Assembly: GCA_019454205.1 (NCBI GenBank)
Contig: CP075369.1
Span: forward strand, 2,548,501 to 2,612,500
Direction of reading: 5' to 3'
DNA from: Xanthobacteraceae bacterium
GTDB taxonomy: Bacteria > Pseudomonadota > Alphaproteobacteria > Rhizobiales > Xanthobacteraceae
Length of the DNA stretch: 64,000 nucleotides
Shown here: positions 33,164 to 42,424 of the stretch, piece by piece
How positions within the stretch are numbered: the stretch's first letter is position 1
How the letters are laid out: the number at the start of each line of letters is the position of its first letter
The notes under the pieces: model-generated
What the model was told of the DNA's origin: nothing
The model's input: the letters and a program-made list of their open reading frames with translations, nothing else
The model's database searches: none
Program-made: the position numbers and the translations under genes

Positions 33164-34126
33164 ATGATTTTCGGACGGAAATTTGCGCGCATTGCGGTTG
33201 CCGCCGCAGCGCTCTCGGTAGCCGCGGCACCGGCATCGGTGCGCGCGCAGGAATTCATCAACGTACTCACCGGCGGCACGGCGGGCGTTTATTACCCGCT
33301 CGGTGTGGCGATCTCCAAAATTCTCACTGACAAAATGAAGAGTTCGCGCCCGTCGGTGCAGGCCACCAAGGCTTCGGTCGAAAATCTGAATCTTCTGCAG
33401 GCCAACAAGGGCGAAATCGCTTTCACGCTCGGCGACTCGCTGGCGCAGGGATGGGAAGGAAATGCCGACGCCGGCTTCCGCCAGAAGCTCGACAAGCTTC
33501 GCGTGATCGGCGCGATCTATCCGAACTACATCCAGATCGTCGCGTCCAAGGAAAGCGGCATCAAGACGCTCGCCGATCTCAAGGGCAAGCGTCTCTCGGT
33601 CGGTGCACCGAAGTCGGGCACCGAGTTGAACGCACGCGCAATCCTCGCGGCGGCCGGCATCAAGTATGAAAACCTCGCGAAGGTCGAATACTTGCCGTTC
33701 GCCGAGTCGGTCGAACTCATCAAGAACCGCCAGCTCGATGCGACCTTGCAGTCGGCGGGCCTCGGCGTCGCCTCGATCAAGGATCTCGCGAACTCGGTCG
33801 AAATCGTGATCGTCGAAATCCCGGAAGACGTGGTCAAGAAAGCCGGATCGCCGTTCCAGGTCGGCATCATTCCGGCAGGCACCTATCAGGGCCAGACCGC
33901 GAACGTGAACGCCGCGCTGGTCCAGAACTATCTGGTCACCCGTGCCGATCTCTCCGAGCAGACCGTCTACGAAATGACGAAGGCGATCTTCGACAACCTG
34001 CCGGAACTCGTCGCCGCACATGCAGCAGCAAAGGCGATTTCGCTGCAGAACGCGCCGAAGGCGCCGCCGGTGCCGATCCATCCGGGTGCGCTCAAGTACT
34101 ACAAGGAAAAAGGCGTAGGCTCGTAA
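33164..34126 (+). CDS. TAXI-family TRAP transporter solute-binding protein
   Basis: The 320-residue periplasmic protein has a signal peptide (about residues 1-28, cut near VRAQEF) and the TAXI landmark TGGTAGVYYPLGVAISKI. Further family segments are GAPKSGTELNARAIL and a C-terminal PIHPGALKYYKEKG. GGGAG precedes the ATG at 33164. It captures a solute for the fused permease downstream; TAXI systems are sodium-driven and several take up glutamate-like or other carboxylates, but the ligand cannot be read here. A strong terminator between the two genes should keep binding protein in excess. Confidence 0.93.
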   Translation: MIFGRKFARIAVAAAALSVAAAPASVRAQEFINVLTGGTAGVYYPLGVAISKILTDKMKSSRPSVQATKASVENLNLLQANKGEIAFTLGDSLAQGWEGNADAGFRQKLDKLRVIGAIYPNYIQIVASKESGIKTLADLKGKRLSVGAPKSGTELNARAILAAAGIKYENLAKVEYLPFAESVELIKNRQLDATLQSAGLGVASIKDLANSVEIVIVEIPEDVVKKAGSPFQVGIIPAGTYQGQTANVNAALVQNYLVTRADLSEQTVYEMTKAIFDNLPELVAAHAAAKAISLQNAPKAPPVPIHPGALKYYKEKGVGS

Positions 34127-34140
34127 CGAGCCAAGCGATG

Positions 34141-34175
34141 CGGCCCGCGTGAAAACGCGGGCCGTTTTGCTTTTT
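34141..34175 (+). terminator. Terminator after the TAXI binding-protein gene
   Basis: CGGCCCGCGT (34141-34150) and ACGCGGGCCG (34155-34164) form a perfect ten-pair stem with a GAAA loop, followed by TTTTGCTTTTT. It lies 15 bases after the binding-protein stop and 48 before the permease ATG, so the permease is expressed by read-through or from its own promoter. Confidence 0.88.
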
Positions 34176-34222
34176 GGAGCGCGCGTAAATTTTGCGAATA
34201 AAGCGCTGCGTTGGGGGACGAA

Positions 34223-36877
34223 ATGGCCAAGCAGAAAAAAACAACTGCCTCTACGGCAAAACGCCGAAAAAGCCGGAAAGATGACGAGCCGGCCGCTGCC
34301 GTTGCTGGCGCAGCGCCGAAATACTCCTCAGCGAACGTACCCACGACGACAACGGTCGTCGACGACGTTGCAGGACATCTCGATCTTTCCTGGGGCAATG
34401 GCCGCACCGGCATCATCGTGTTCTGTATTGCGATTGCCTTCTCGGTGTTTCAGATCGTCACCTCTTTCGGAATTCCACTCGACAAGCCCCTGTTGCCCTC
34501 CCTTGCGAAAATAAACTTCGGATTCGCGACACTCTCAGTGGACATCCTGTTCCTGATCCGTGTCTGCCTGTTGATATGGCTCGGATGGCTGCTGTCGTAC
34601 GCCATCAAACAGCAGCTCAGCTTCGGACTCGCCGCAGGTTTTCTGGCCGTGTTTGGCGCGGTCGAACTGGTCGCGCGCTATCCCGGAGGACTACCGACCG
34701 AGGTAGTCCGCGCCGTTCACGTCGGATTTCTCTCGCTACTCGCCGCGGCGATGATCGCGAACCCGATCCAGAACAAGGCGATGAAGCTCGCGGTCTGGGC
34801 AATGGGCATCGCCGCCTTCCTGATCGGCCTGTATCACTGGCGCCTTTATTACGATCTGGTGCAGCGCTCCGGCTTCCTCACCGAGATCGACGTGGCCGTC
34901 GGCATCGCCGCGCTGGCGATCCTGTTCATCCTCGTGCAGCGCGTGATGGGAACGGCGATCGTCATCGTCACCGGCGTGTTCCTCCTCTATACCCTGCTCG
35001 GCCACTGGCTGCCGGCACCCCTCAACCATCGCGGCTACTCCGTCCACGACGTCATCGAACATATGTCGTTCGGCGTCGGCGGCATTTACGGCACGCCGAC
35101 CGGCATCTCGGCGACCTACATTTTCTTGTTCATTCTGTTCGGCTCCTTCATGGAGCGCGCCGGCGTCATCAATTATTTCAACGACATCTCGATGGCTGCG
35201 TTCGGCCGCTCGCAAGGCGGTCCGGGCAAGGTTTGCATCGCGTCGTCGGCGCTGATGGGCACCGTATCCGGCTCCGGCATCGCGAACGTCGTCGCCTCCG
35301 GACAATTCACGATTCCGCTGATGAAGCGCTTCGGTTTTCCCGCAGCCTATGCGGGCGGCGTCGAAGCGACCTCCTCGATGGGCGGCCAGATCATGCCGCC
35401 GGTGATGGGCGCGGTCGCCTTCATCATGGCCGAGACCATCGACCGTCCCTATGCGGACATCGTGCAGGCGGCGATCATTCCCGCGCTTCTCTATTTCGGG
35501 GCGAGCTACCTCTCGGTGCACCTCGAGTCTGGAAAGCGCGGGTTGAAAGGCCTTCCCGGCAACGAACTTCCGAATGCGTGGGAGGAAACGAAAAAGAGCT
35601 GGTTCCTGATCCTGCCGCTCGTCGTCCTCGTCGTATTGTTGTTCACCGGTTACACGCCGCTGTTTGCCGGCGCTGTAGGCCTTGCGCTGACGGCACTCCT
35701 TATTCTCGCGAAGCCCGTGGCGGAAGAGTCGTGGAATATTCCGATCAAGCTCGGCGTCCTGATCATCGGCACAGCCGTATGCGCGCATGCGCTGTGGACG
35801 AGCGGCAGCTTCGCGACCGGCGCCGATGGCGTTTTTGCGCCGCTTCAGTTCCTGCGCGAAAGCCCGGTCTGGCGCACGATCGTCGAGGTATTGCGCACCG
35901 GCCTTGCGATAGCGCTGTTCCTGTTCGTGCTTCGCGGTCTGTCACGCGCGAACCAGCGTAACGACAACGCGGCGCGTATCGTCTACTGGATCGCGCTTGG
36001 CCTGCTAACCGCCATCGCACTCGAACGCGAAGTCGTGTTTGCGCTCGCCATCGTGGTCGTGGTCGCCATCTGGAGCGCGTTCTACGCGAGAGGCCGTCAG
36101 GCCTTGCTGGAATGCCGCGACGCGCTCGCGGACGGCGCACGGCAAGCACTATCCGTCGGTCTGGCCTGCGCCATCGTCGGCATCGTGGTCGGCACCATGA
36201 CGCTGACTGGCCTCGGCACCATTGTCGGCACGCACGTTATCGGAATCGGCAAGGACAGCCTGTTCCTCGCACTGGTGCTGACCATGCTGTTCAGCCTGCT
36301 GCTCGGCATGGGCATCCCGACGATCCCGAACTACATCATCACGTCGTCGCTGGCCGCGCCGATTTTGCTCAAGCTCGGCATACCGCTGATCGTCTCGCAT
36401 ATGTTCGTGTTCTATTTCGGCATCATGGCGGACCTCACGCCGCCGGTCGCACTCGCCGCATTCGCCGCGGCACCGATGGCGCGCGTCAGTGGCTTTCAGG
36501 TCGCTTATAAAGCCGTGTTGATCGCGTTGCCCGGCTTCATCGTGCCCTACATGGCGGTTTACGATCCGTCGCTGATGCTGCAACCGGTCATGGATTCCGC
36601 GGGCAATCTGGTAACAGGCTGGCCGTACTGGATCGGCGTCGCTTACATCACGACCAAAGCCGTGTTCGCGATGTTGCTATGGTGCGTAACCGCGGTCGGC
36701 TATCTGCGCGGGCCGGTTTCAATCCTTGAACGGGCGTGGACGTTCGTTGCGGCGGCATTACTCGCCGCGGCGATCCCCCTGACCGACGAGATCGGGTGGG
36801 CACTCGGCATCGCCTTCGTCGTCTATCATTACTGGAAATATATGCGTACGCCCGCGCCACAAACGAAGACCGCATGA
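34223..36877 (+). CDS. TRAP transporter fused permease (4TM-12TM, TAXI type)
   Basis: The 884-residue permease combines DctQ-like and DctM-like parts. An N-terminal Lys/Arg-rich cytoplasmic extension of about 70 residues precedes roughly 18-20 hydrophobic helices. The DctM signatures include GSGIANVVASGQFTIPLMK, ATSSMGGQIMPPVMGAVAF and LGMGIPTIPNYIITSSLAAP. I chose ATG 34223, directly after GGGGGAC; a TTG at 34211 is possible. The stop overlaps the DUF1850 ATG as ATGA. The protein should import the TAXI-bound solute with sodium. Confidence 0.93.
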   Translation: MAKQKKTTASTAKRRKSRKDDEPAAAVAGAAPKYSSANVPTTTTVVDDVAGHLDLSWGNGRTGIIVFCIAIAFSVFQIVTSFGIPLDKPLLPSLAKINFGFATLSVDILFLIRVCLLIWLGWLLSYAIKQQLSFGLAAGFLAVFGAVELVARYPGGLPTEVVRAVHVGFLSLLAAAMIANPIQNKAMKLAVWAMGIAAFLIGLYHWRLYYDLVQRSGFLTEIDVAVGIAALAILFILVQRVMGTAIVIVTGVFLLYTLLGHWLPAPLNHRGYSVHDVIEHMSFGVGGIYGTPTGISATYIFLFILFGSFMERAGVINYFNDISMAAFGRSQGGPGKVCIASSALMGTVSGSGIANVVASGQFTIPLMKRFGFPAAYAGGVEATSSMGGQIMPPVMGAVAFIMAETIDRPYADIVQAAIIPALLYFGASYLSVHLESGKRGLKGLPGNELPNAWEETKKSWFLILPLVVLVVLLFTGYTPLFAGAVGLALTALLILAKPVAEESWNIPIKLGVLIIGTAVCAHALWTSGSFATGADGVFAPLQFLRESPVWRTIVEVLRTGLAIALFLFVLRGLSRANQRNDNAARIVYWIALGLLTAIALEREVVFALAIVVVVAIWSAFYARGRQALLECRDALADGARQALSVGLACAIVGIVVGTMTLTGLGTIVGTHVIGIGKDSLFLALVLTMLFSLLLGMGIPTIPNYIITSSLAAPILLKLGIPLIVSHMFVFYFGIMADLTPPVALAAFAAAPMARVSGFQVAYKAVLIALPGFIVPYMAVYDPSLMLQPVMDSAGNLVTGWPYWIGVAYITTKAVFAMLLWCVTAVGYLRGPVSILERAWTFVAAALLAAAIPLTDEIGWALGIAFVVYHYWKYMRTPAPQTKTA

Positions 36878-37239
36878 GTTCGATCTGCATTGCTGGCGGC
36901 GGCGTAGCCGTAAAACTCGCCGCCGCCATTACTTTGTCCTGGACGCATTCCGTCGAGAAAGTGCGATGGGAAGAAGACTGGCGCGTGCATCCCGCCGGCA
37001 TCGCGATCATTGAATCGCGCGTGCAGGGCACTGGCGCGGGAATGGAAATCCCCGAAGGAGCGAAGCTGAAAGGCAAGTTCTACCGCTATCGCCCGCACCT
37101 CGCCCCGCAGAAGCAGGTTGTGTTGCGCCGCTCCGGCGCGACTGCGGACTGGAACGTCTGTCAGTATGGAACCTGCAAGCCGATGAGCGAACTGCTGCCC
37201 GCGAACGCCGACCCGGTAACGCTCTCGTTGTGCGATTAA
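36874..37239 (+). CDS. DUF1850 protein, TAXI-TRAP partner
   Basis: This 121-residue protein starts at the ATG overlapping the TRAP permease stop (ATGA). It has a short hydrophobic N-terminus (MSSICIAGGGVAVKLAAAIT), then the DUF1850 core: LSWTHSVEKVRWEEDWRV, GAGMEIPEGA and a C-terminal pair of Cys residues (VCQYGTCKP). DUF1850 genes accompany TAXI-TRAP permeases widely. The function is unknown; location at the membrane is likely from the N-terminus. The gene is convergent with the creatininase-family gene 12 bases on. Confidence 0.85.
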   Translation: MSSICIAGGGVAVKLAAAITLSWTHSVEKVRWEEDWRVHPAGIAIIESRVQGTGAGMEIPEGAKLKGKFYRYRPHLAPQKQVVLRRSGATADWNVCQYGTCKPMSELLPANADPVTLSLCD

Positions 37240-37251
37240 GGCGTACCTAGC

Positions 37252-38058
37252 TTAACCGAGCGGGCCTTTCTTCAGCCGTGCCAGATCGAAGCGATGCACG
37301 TCTTCGAGCAGGGCAATGAAAGCCTTCGCGCCGTGATCGGCGGCTTTCTCGCCCTTTTCTCTGGTCGCGGCCTTCGCGTTGCCGAGCGCGCCTGCTTCCT
37401 GCAAATCCTGTGTCATCCAGCCGAAGCCGGCCGGGGTAACCGCGCGCAGGTATTTGAACTCTTTCTCCATCGCGACCGTCGCGGGCACGAAGTTGTCGAG
37501 CTGATCCATACGCACCGCCTCCGGCGCAAAGGCGAGCATCAGCGAAGTCTCGATCTCGCCGCCGTGGATGCCGTGGATGCGCTCCTGTTCGTCGAACAGC
37601 CCGGCGGGATAGCCGAAGCGGTGCCAGTGCGTCGTCACCGCCATCATCCCGAACTTCTCGCGCAATTCCCCGATCACGAGATTCAGCACCGAAGAATTGC
37701 CGCCGTGCGAATTGACGAACACCACCTTGCGCACGCCTGCGCGATGGATGCTTTCGCCAAGCTCAATCCACGCGCGCGTGATCGTCTCCCAGCTGAACGT
37801 CAGCGTGCCGGGGAAATCGCGATGCTCGTCGGATTTGCCGATCTGCTGCACCGGCAGGAACGTCACCGGCAGGCTTGCGGGAAGCAGCCCGTAGACGCGC
37901 GCGAGGTAGCCTTCCGCGATGGCCGTATCGACGTTGACCGGCAGGTGCGGTCCGTGCTGCTCGATCGCCGCGACCGGCACCACGGCAATCCACGACGCCG
38001 GGTTTCCATTCCGGAAATCCGGCCATGCCATGTCGGCCCAGAAGCGTTTCGGATTCAT
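37252..38058 (-). CDS. Creatininase family protein (metal-dependent amidohydrolase)
   Basis: The 268-residue protein has the creatininase metal-binding set: AIEQHGPHLPVNVDTAIAEG (Glu, His, Asp), NSHGGNSSVL, and GIHGGEIETSLMLAF (Glu). Members open cyclic amides; relatives act on creatinine, formylaminopyrimidine (FAPy deformylase) and mycofactocin precursors. It is divergent from an ABC transporter whose binding protein is THI5/NMT1-like, so a cyclic amide, pyrimidine or thiamine-related substrate is possible. No thi gene is near. The family assignment is clear but the substrate is inferred. Confidence 0.88.
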   Translation of the reverse strand: MNPKRFWADMAWPDFRNGNPASWIAVVPVAAIEQHGPHLPVNVDTAIAEGYLARVYGLLPASLPVTFLPVQQIGKSDEHRDFPGTLTFSWETITRAWIELGESIHRAGVRKVVFVNSHGGNSSVLNLVIGELREKFGMMAVTTHWHRFGYPAGLFDEQERIHGIHGGEIETSLMLAFAPEAVRMDQLDNFVPATVAMEKEFKYLRAVTPAGFGWMTQDLQEAGALGNAKAATREKGEKAADHGAKAFIALLEDVHRFDLARLKKGPLG

Positions 38059-38093
38059 AATATGGCGAGGTCCGCGTTGGTTCGCCGCAACCT

Positions 38094-38139
38094 ATTGAGC
38101 GCCGAAGGCGGAGGCAAGGCACGCGGGCGAGCGCTCAAT
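38094..38139. repeat. Inverted repeat between the divergent creatininase and ABC transporter genes
   Basis: ATTGAGCGC at 38094-38102 is repeated in inverted form as GCGCTCAAT at 38131-38139, with 28 bases between the arms. It lies in the 127-base divergent gap, three bases before a TTGACG that may be a -35 element for the rightward ABC operon. It could be an operator for both directions or an RNA stem; no regulator gene is adjacent. Confidence 0.45.
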
Positions 38140-38185
38140 TCTTGACGTTGGCATTAACGTTACGATCGCCTATGCGGAAGCGGAC

Positions 38186-39199
38186 ATGAGGGGCCTATTT
38201 GTGAAGAAGATTCTGCTGGCCGCTGCGCTGGCCGCCACCGCTCTCTCCACGCCTGCCACGGCGGCCGACAAGATTCGCTTCGGCACCAACTGGGTCGCCG
38301 AAGCCGAGCACGGCGGCTTCTATCAGGCGCTCGCCGACGGCACCTACGCGAAGTACGGCCTCGACGTCGAGATCGTTCCGGGCGGCCCGCAGATCAACAA
38401 CCGCATCCTGCTGACGACCGGCCGTCTCGACTTCTACATCTCCGCGAACATGCTGCAGGCATTCGACGCGGTAGACCAGAATATTCCGACCGTGATGGTC
38501 GCCGCGATCATGCAGCGCGATCCGATTGCGATTCTCGCGCATCCCGGCACCGGCATCGAGAAGTTCGAGGACCTACGCAAAGTGAACCTGCTGCTCGGCG
38601 CGAACGCGATGGTGACCTCGTTCCGTTGGCTGAAATCCGAGCATGGCTTCCGCGACGAACAGGCCCGTCCCTATACTTTCAATCCGCAGCCCTTTCTCGC
38701 CAACAAGAACTTCGCGCTGCAAGGCTACGTCACGTCCGAGCCGTTCGTGATCGAGCAGGCGGGCGGCTTTAAGCCGAAGGTTTTCCTGCTCGCCGACCAC
38801 GGCTTCGACGGCTACGCCACCACGCTGGAAACACGCCGCGAGCTGCTGCGCGACAAGCCCGACGTTATCGCCCGCTTCGTGGAAGCCTCCATCGCCGGAT
38901 GGTATAATTACCTCTACAGCGACAACCGCGCCGCGAACGCGCTGATCAAGAAGCACAACCCGGAAATGACCGACGCCATCATCGAGTTCTCGACGCAGAA
39001 GATGAAGGAATACGGCATCGTCGATTCCGGCGACTCGCTGAACCTCGGCATCGGCGCGATCAACGAGGCGCGGGTAAAAAGTTTCTTCGAGAAAATGGTC
39101 AAGGCCGGCGTGGTGAAGCCCGGCATCGACTGGCGCAGGAGCTTCGACACGACTTTCGTGAACCGCAAGTTCGGCGTCGATTTCTACCGCGCAAAATGA
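38186..39199 (+). CDS. ABC transporter substrate-binding protein, NMT1/THI5-like
   Basis: This 337-residue periplasmic protein has a signal peptide (about residues 1-27, cut near ATAADKI). NWVAEAEHGGFYQALADGTY and VEIVPGGPQINNRIL match the NMT1/THI5-like fold that binds pyrimidine precursors of thiamine, riboflavin, sulfonates or related ligands. A GTG at 38201 is an alternative start. The stop overlaps the ATPase ATG (ATGA). The ligand is unknown; the divergent creatininase-family gene makes a heterocyclic amide or pyrimidine the most interesting guess. No TPP riboswitch was found upstream. Confidence 0.85.
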   Translation: MRGLFVKKILLAAALAATALSTPATAADKIRFGTNWVAEAEHGGFYQALADGTYAKYGLDVEIVPGGPQINNRILLTTGRLDFYISANMLQAFDAVDQNIPTVMVAAIMQRDPIAILAHPGTGIEKFEDLRKVNLLLGANAMVTSFRWLKSEHGFRDEQARPYTFNPQPFLANKNFALQGYVTSEPFVIEQAGGFKPKVFLLADHGFDGYATTLETRRELLRDKPDVIARFVEASIAGWYNYLYSDNRAANALIKKHNPEMTDAIIEFSTQKMKEYGIVDSGDSLNLGIGAINEARVKSFFEKMVKAGVVKPGIDWRRSFDTTFVNRKFGVDFYRAK

Positions 39200-39975
39200 C
39201 CGCAAGAAAAAAAGCTCGCGCGACGCCTGCGCCGCTCGCGGCACTTCGCAATCTTTCCAAGATCTACGAAAACGGCACCGCGGCGCTTAAAGGCGTCGAT
39301 CTCGAATTGCACGGGGGCGAGCTCCTCTCGCTACTCGGCGCGTCCGGCTGCGGAAAGACCACGCTGCTTCGCCTGATCGCAGGGATTATTCCGCCATCTG
39401 CCGGAGAAATTGTCTGGCGCGGCGGCGAGCGCCCGCGCGAAACCGGCTTCGTGTTTCAGGAAGCGGCGCTGATGCCATGGGCGACCGTCGCCGAGAACGC
39501 AGCGCTGCCGCTCCGCCTGCTCGACGACACGCAGGAACGCGATGCGCGCGTGCAGGAAGCCTTGCATCTCGCCGGGCTTCGCGGCTTCGAGAACGCATAT
39601 CCGCACGAACTTTCCGGCGGCATGAAGATGCGCGCCTCCATCGCCCGCGCGCTGATCGTCCGGCCAAGGTTGCTATTGATGGACGAACCATTCGCCGCCC
39701 TCGACGAAGTGACGCGCTTTCGCTTCAACGACGAACTGCTGGCGCTGTGGCGGAAACTGGAATGTACCATCGTCTTCGTGACCCATTCAGTCTACGAAGC
39801 GGCTTTCCTCTCCACCCGCACGCTGGTGTTCTCGCCTCGTCCTGGGCGGGTGACGGACGAATACGAGTTCGCTCCGCCTAAAGCGCGAGGCGACTTCCGC
39901 GCTTCCCCCGAATTCACCGCGCGCGCGCGCAAGCTTTCCGCTTCGCTCGCAAAAGCCATGCGGAGCGCCGCATGA
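39196..39975 (+). CDS. ABC transporter ATP-binding protein (SsuB/TauB/ThiZ type)
   Basis: This 259-residue nucleotide-binding protein has Walker A GASGCGKTTLLRLIAG, signature ELSGGMKMRASIARAL, Walker B LLLMDEPFAALDEVTR and the switch TIVFVTHSVYEA. The DEVTR extension is typical of nitrate/sulfonate/pyrimidine importers. Both ends overlap the neighbouring genes by four bases, so the three genes are translated together. It powers import of whatever the THI5-like protein binds. Confidence 0.92.
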   Translation: MTARKKARATPAPLAALRNLSKIYENGTAALKGVDLELHGGELLSLLGASGCGKTTLLRLIAGIIPPSAGEIVWRGGERPRETGFVFQEAALMPWATVAENAALPLRLLDDTQERDARVQEALHLAGLRGFENAYPHELSGGMKMRASIARALIVRPRLLLMDEPFAALDEVTRFRFNDELLALWRKLECTIVFVTHSVYEAAFLSTRTLVFSPRPGRVTDEYEFAPPKARGDFRASPEFTARARKLSASLAKAMRSAA

Positions 39976-40748
39976 GCGCGCGCAACATCGCGATCCCGCT
40001 CGGTACGCTGCTGGCCCTGCTGGTGCTGTGGGAAATCTCGGTGCGCGCCTTCGGCATTCCGCCGCAGGCCTTGCCCTCGCCATCGCTGATCCTGCGCACG
40101 ATGGCCGATGACGCGTCGCTGCTTTTCAATTCCCTGCTGGTCACATTGCGCATCGCTTTCCTTGCGCTCGCGATTGCAGCCGCTGCCGGAATCGCACTCG
40201 CGATCCTGTTCTCGCTGTCGCGCTGTGCGGAGCTTGCGCTGTTTCCGCTGGCGGTGATCCTGCAAGTGACCCCGGTGATTGCGATTGCCCCGCTGCTCAT
40301 CGTTTACATGGAGCCGGACAACGCTGTGCTCGCCTGCGCCGCGCTGGTCGCTTTCTTTCCGGTGCTCTCGAATACCGCGCTCGGCCTCGCCTCTGCCGAC
40401 AGGCAATTACGCGATCTGTTCGCGCTCTATGACGCACCGTCATGGAAAGAAATACTCTGGCTTCGGCTGCCGGCCGCGCTCCCGCATATCTTCGGCAGCC
40501 TGCGCATTGCGGGCGGGCTGGCGCTGGTTGGCGCCGTAGTCGGCGAGATCGCGGCGGGCAGCGCGGGAGCCGGTTCCGGTCTCGCCTGGCGGATCATGGA
40601 AGCAGGCCACCGCGTGAACATCCCGCGGATGTACGCCGCCCTGCTTCTGCTGGCGCTTGCGGGTGTTGCGATCTTCGCGCTGTTCTCATGGCTGCAAAAT
40701 CTGGCGTTGCGCCGCTGGCATCCTTCGGAGTCGCGCGAAACCACCTGA
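39972..40748 (+). CDS. ABC transporter permease (SsuC/TauC/ThiX type)
   Basis: The 258-residue inner-membrane protein has about six helices and the BPD_transp_1 coupling segment, here LRLPAALPHIFGSLRIAGGLALVGAV, the EAA-like loop that touches the ATPase. A helix-rich N-terminus (LGTLLALLVLWEISV) and FGIPPQALPSPSLIL are standard for this branch. It is the third gene of the operon and overlaps the ATPase gene by ATGA. Nothing odd is visible. Confidence 0.92.
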   Translation: MSARNIAIPLGTLLALLVLWEISVRAFGIPPQALPSPSLILRTMADDASLLFNSLLVTLRIAFLALAIAAAAGIALAILFSLSRCAELALFPLAVILQVTPVIAIAPLLIVYMEPDNAVLACAALVAFFPVLSNTALGLASADRQLRDLFALYDAPSWKEILWLRLPAALPHIFGSLRIAGGLALVGAVVGEIAAGSAGAGSGLAWRIMEAGHRVNIPRMYAALLLLALAGVAIFALFSWLQNLALRRWHPSESRETT

Positions 40749-40852
40749 CCGGGTTGCGGGCCGCACAAGCCTGCGCCATGAGCCATGCAAAAGCCGCCCT
40801 CGTTCGTGACAGGCAGCTTCGCTACAGTCGCGCCGATTTCAGGGAAGACCTC

Positions 40853-41791
40853 ATGAAACCCCCGTCGCGCCCGTTGCGCGAACTACCCGCGCAAGGCGAT
40901 GCGCGCGCGCGGCTGATCGGCATTGCGATGATGTGCGCGGCGCTGTTCTGTTTCGCGCTGCTCGACACCACGGCGAAGTGGCTGAACAACCACATTCCGA
41001 CGCTGCAAGGCGTGTGGGCGCGCTACATGAGCCATTTCGTGATCGGCTTCATCTTCGTCAATCCGTGGACGGTGAAGGGCTTGTTCGCGACGCAACGCCC
41101 GTGGCTGCAAATCGGGCGCTCCGCGCTTCTGTTTCTTTCGACCGCGATCAACTTCATCGCGCTGAACTACCTGCAACTCGACGAAACCACGGCGATCATG
41201 TTCACGACGCCGTTCTTCATCGCATTGTTTGCGGGGCCACTGCTCGGCGAGTGGATCGGCTGGCGGCGCTGGCTCGCGATTCTGGTCGGCTTCGCGGGCG
41301 CGCTGGTCGTGATCCGCCCCGGCACCGGCGCGCTGCATCCGACCGCGTTCCTCTCGCTCGCAGGCGCGTGCTGCTATGCGCTCTACAACATATCGACGCG
41401 CTCGCTCGCGCCCTACGACTCGACGCAGACCACCATCACCTACTCGGCACTGGTCGGCGTGATCGTGGCGTCAATCCCGCTACCGTGGATCTGGCAAACA
41501 CCGACCGAGCCGCTCGTCATCGGCGGCATGGTGCTGGTCGGCCTGTTCGGCCTCGTCGGCCATACTTTTCTCATCATCGCGCACCGCTTCGCGCCCGCAG
41601 GCGTGCTGGCGCCATTCATCTATTTCCAGATCATCTGGGTTTCGATCACGAGCTTCGCCGTATTCGGCCATCTGCCGACGACATGGACCGTCGCGGGCGC
41701 GCTGATCGTGATCGCGTCGGGCCTCTACCTGCTCTACCGCGAGAAGAAGATGAAGGCGGAAGAATCGCTGGAAGCGAACGTCGAGAAATAA
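40853..41791 (+). CDS. DMT-superfamily transporter (EamA domains)
   Basis: This 312-residue protein has ten hydrophobic helices in two EamA repeats (about residues 20-150 and 165-300), the drug/metabolite transporter layout, with a basic N-terminus and a Lys/Glu-rich tail. AGGGAAG precedes the ATG at 40853; the frame is open further upstream, overlapping the ABC permease, but without homologous character. Such proteins usually export amino acids or small metabolites; the substrate is unknown. Its stop codon directly abuts the stop of the opposing methyltransferase-like gene. Confidence 0.88.
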   Translation: MKPPSRPLRELPAQGDARARLIGIAMMCAALFCFALLDTTAKWLNNHIPTLQGVWARYMSHFVIGFIFVNPWTVKGLFATQRPWLQIGRSALLFLSTAINFIALNYLQLDETTAIMFTTPFFIALFAGPLLGEWIGWRRWLAILVGFAGALVVIRPGTGALHPTAFLSLAGACCYALYNISTRSLAPYDSTQTTITYSALVGVIVASIPLPWIWQTPTEPLVIGGMVLVGLFGLVGHTFLIIAHRFAPAGVLAPFIYFQIIWVSITSFAVFGHLPTTWTVAGALIVIASGLYLLYREKKMKAEESLEANVEK

Positions 41792-42424
41792 TCAGGGCAA
41801 AATGAACCATGTCGGCAGAATGCCGGCATCGTGCAGATATTCGAAGCCTTCGGCGAGCGGAACGGAAAGCAGGAACACGCTGGCATCGAGCGCCGTCATG
41901 CGCACCAGCCGCGGGTTGACCTCGATCTTCTCGACATCCTTCCAGAGCGTCATGCGCGGGAACAACCGCGGCACCTGCGCCAGATAGTCCGCGTAGGCCG
42001 CCCCGAAGCGCTCCGTCAAAACCTGCTCTTCCTTGAAAATGACAATCAGGAAAATCAGCCACACCACGAAACCGGTCGCGAACGCCAGCACCAGACTGCC
42101 GAGTTGCGCGCCCGCGCCAATCGCACCGAGGATGGAGAAAAAGTAGAGCGGGTTGCGCGAAACCGAATACGGCCCGATCTGCACGAGGGACTCGATCTTT
42201 CGTCCGCCGATATAGAGCGTGCAAAGCGTCCTTCCGAGAATGCAAACGACGATCAGGATCAGTCCGAACCACTCGATGGATTCGTGCGCAAGTGTACCGC
42301 TCGCCCAGCGCGAGTCGCCAACCACGACAAAAGCCGCACCGAGCAGGATCGCAACCAGCAGAACCGCTTTACGGACCGCCTGCACCGCGGTTAGGTTTAC
42401 GGAGACGCTTTGCCGGGAATTCAT
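41792..42424 (-). CDS. Isoprenylcysteine carboxyl methyltransferase-like membrane protein
   Basis: The 210-residue protein has four or five helices and the ICMT/PEMT-type C-terminal motif in two parts: GPYSVSRNPLYFFSILG and EEQVLTERFGAAYADYL, ending VPRLFP. In eukaryotes this fold methylates prenyl-Cys; bacterial relatives methylate lipids or unknown substrates. A further segment of about 50 residues follows the motif (VEKIEVNPRLVRMTALDASV), which is longer than usual. No partner gene helps to define its substrate. Confidence 0.8.
   Translation of the reverse strand: MNSRQSVSVNLTAVQAVRKAVLLVAILLGAAFVVVGDSRWASGTLAHESIEWFGLILIVVCILGRTLCTLYIGGRKIESLVQIGPYSVSRNPLYFFSILGAIGAGAQLGSLVLAFATGFVVWLIFLIVIFKEEQVLTERFGAAYADYLAQVPRLFPRMTLWKDVEKIEVNPRLVRMTALDASVFLLSVPLAEGFEYLHDAGILPTWFILP

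Noticed and set aside
38060..38185. A TPP riboswitch before the THI5-like transporter
   Set aside because: None of the thi-box core (CTGAGA and ACCTGA with spacing) is present.
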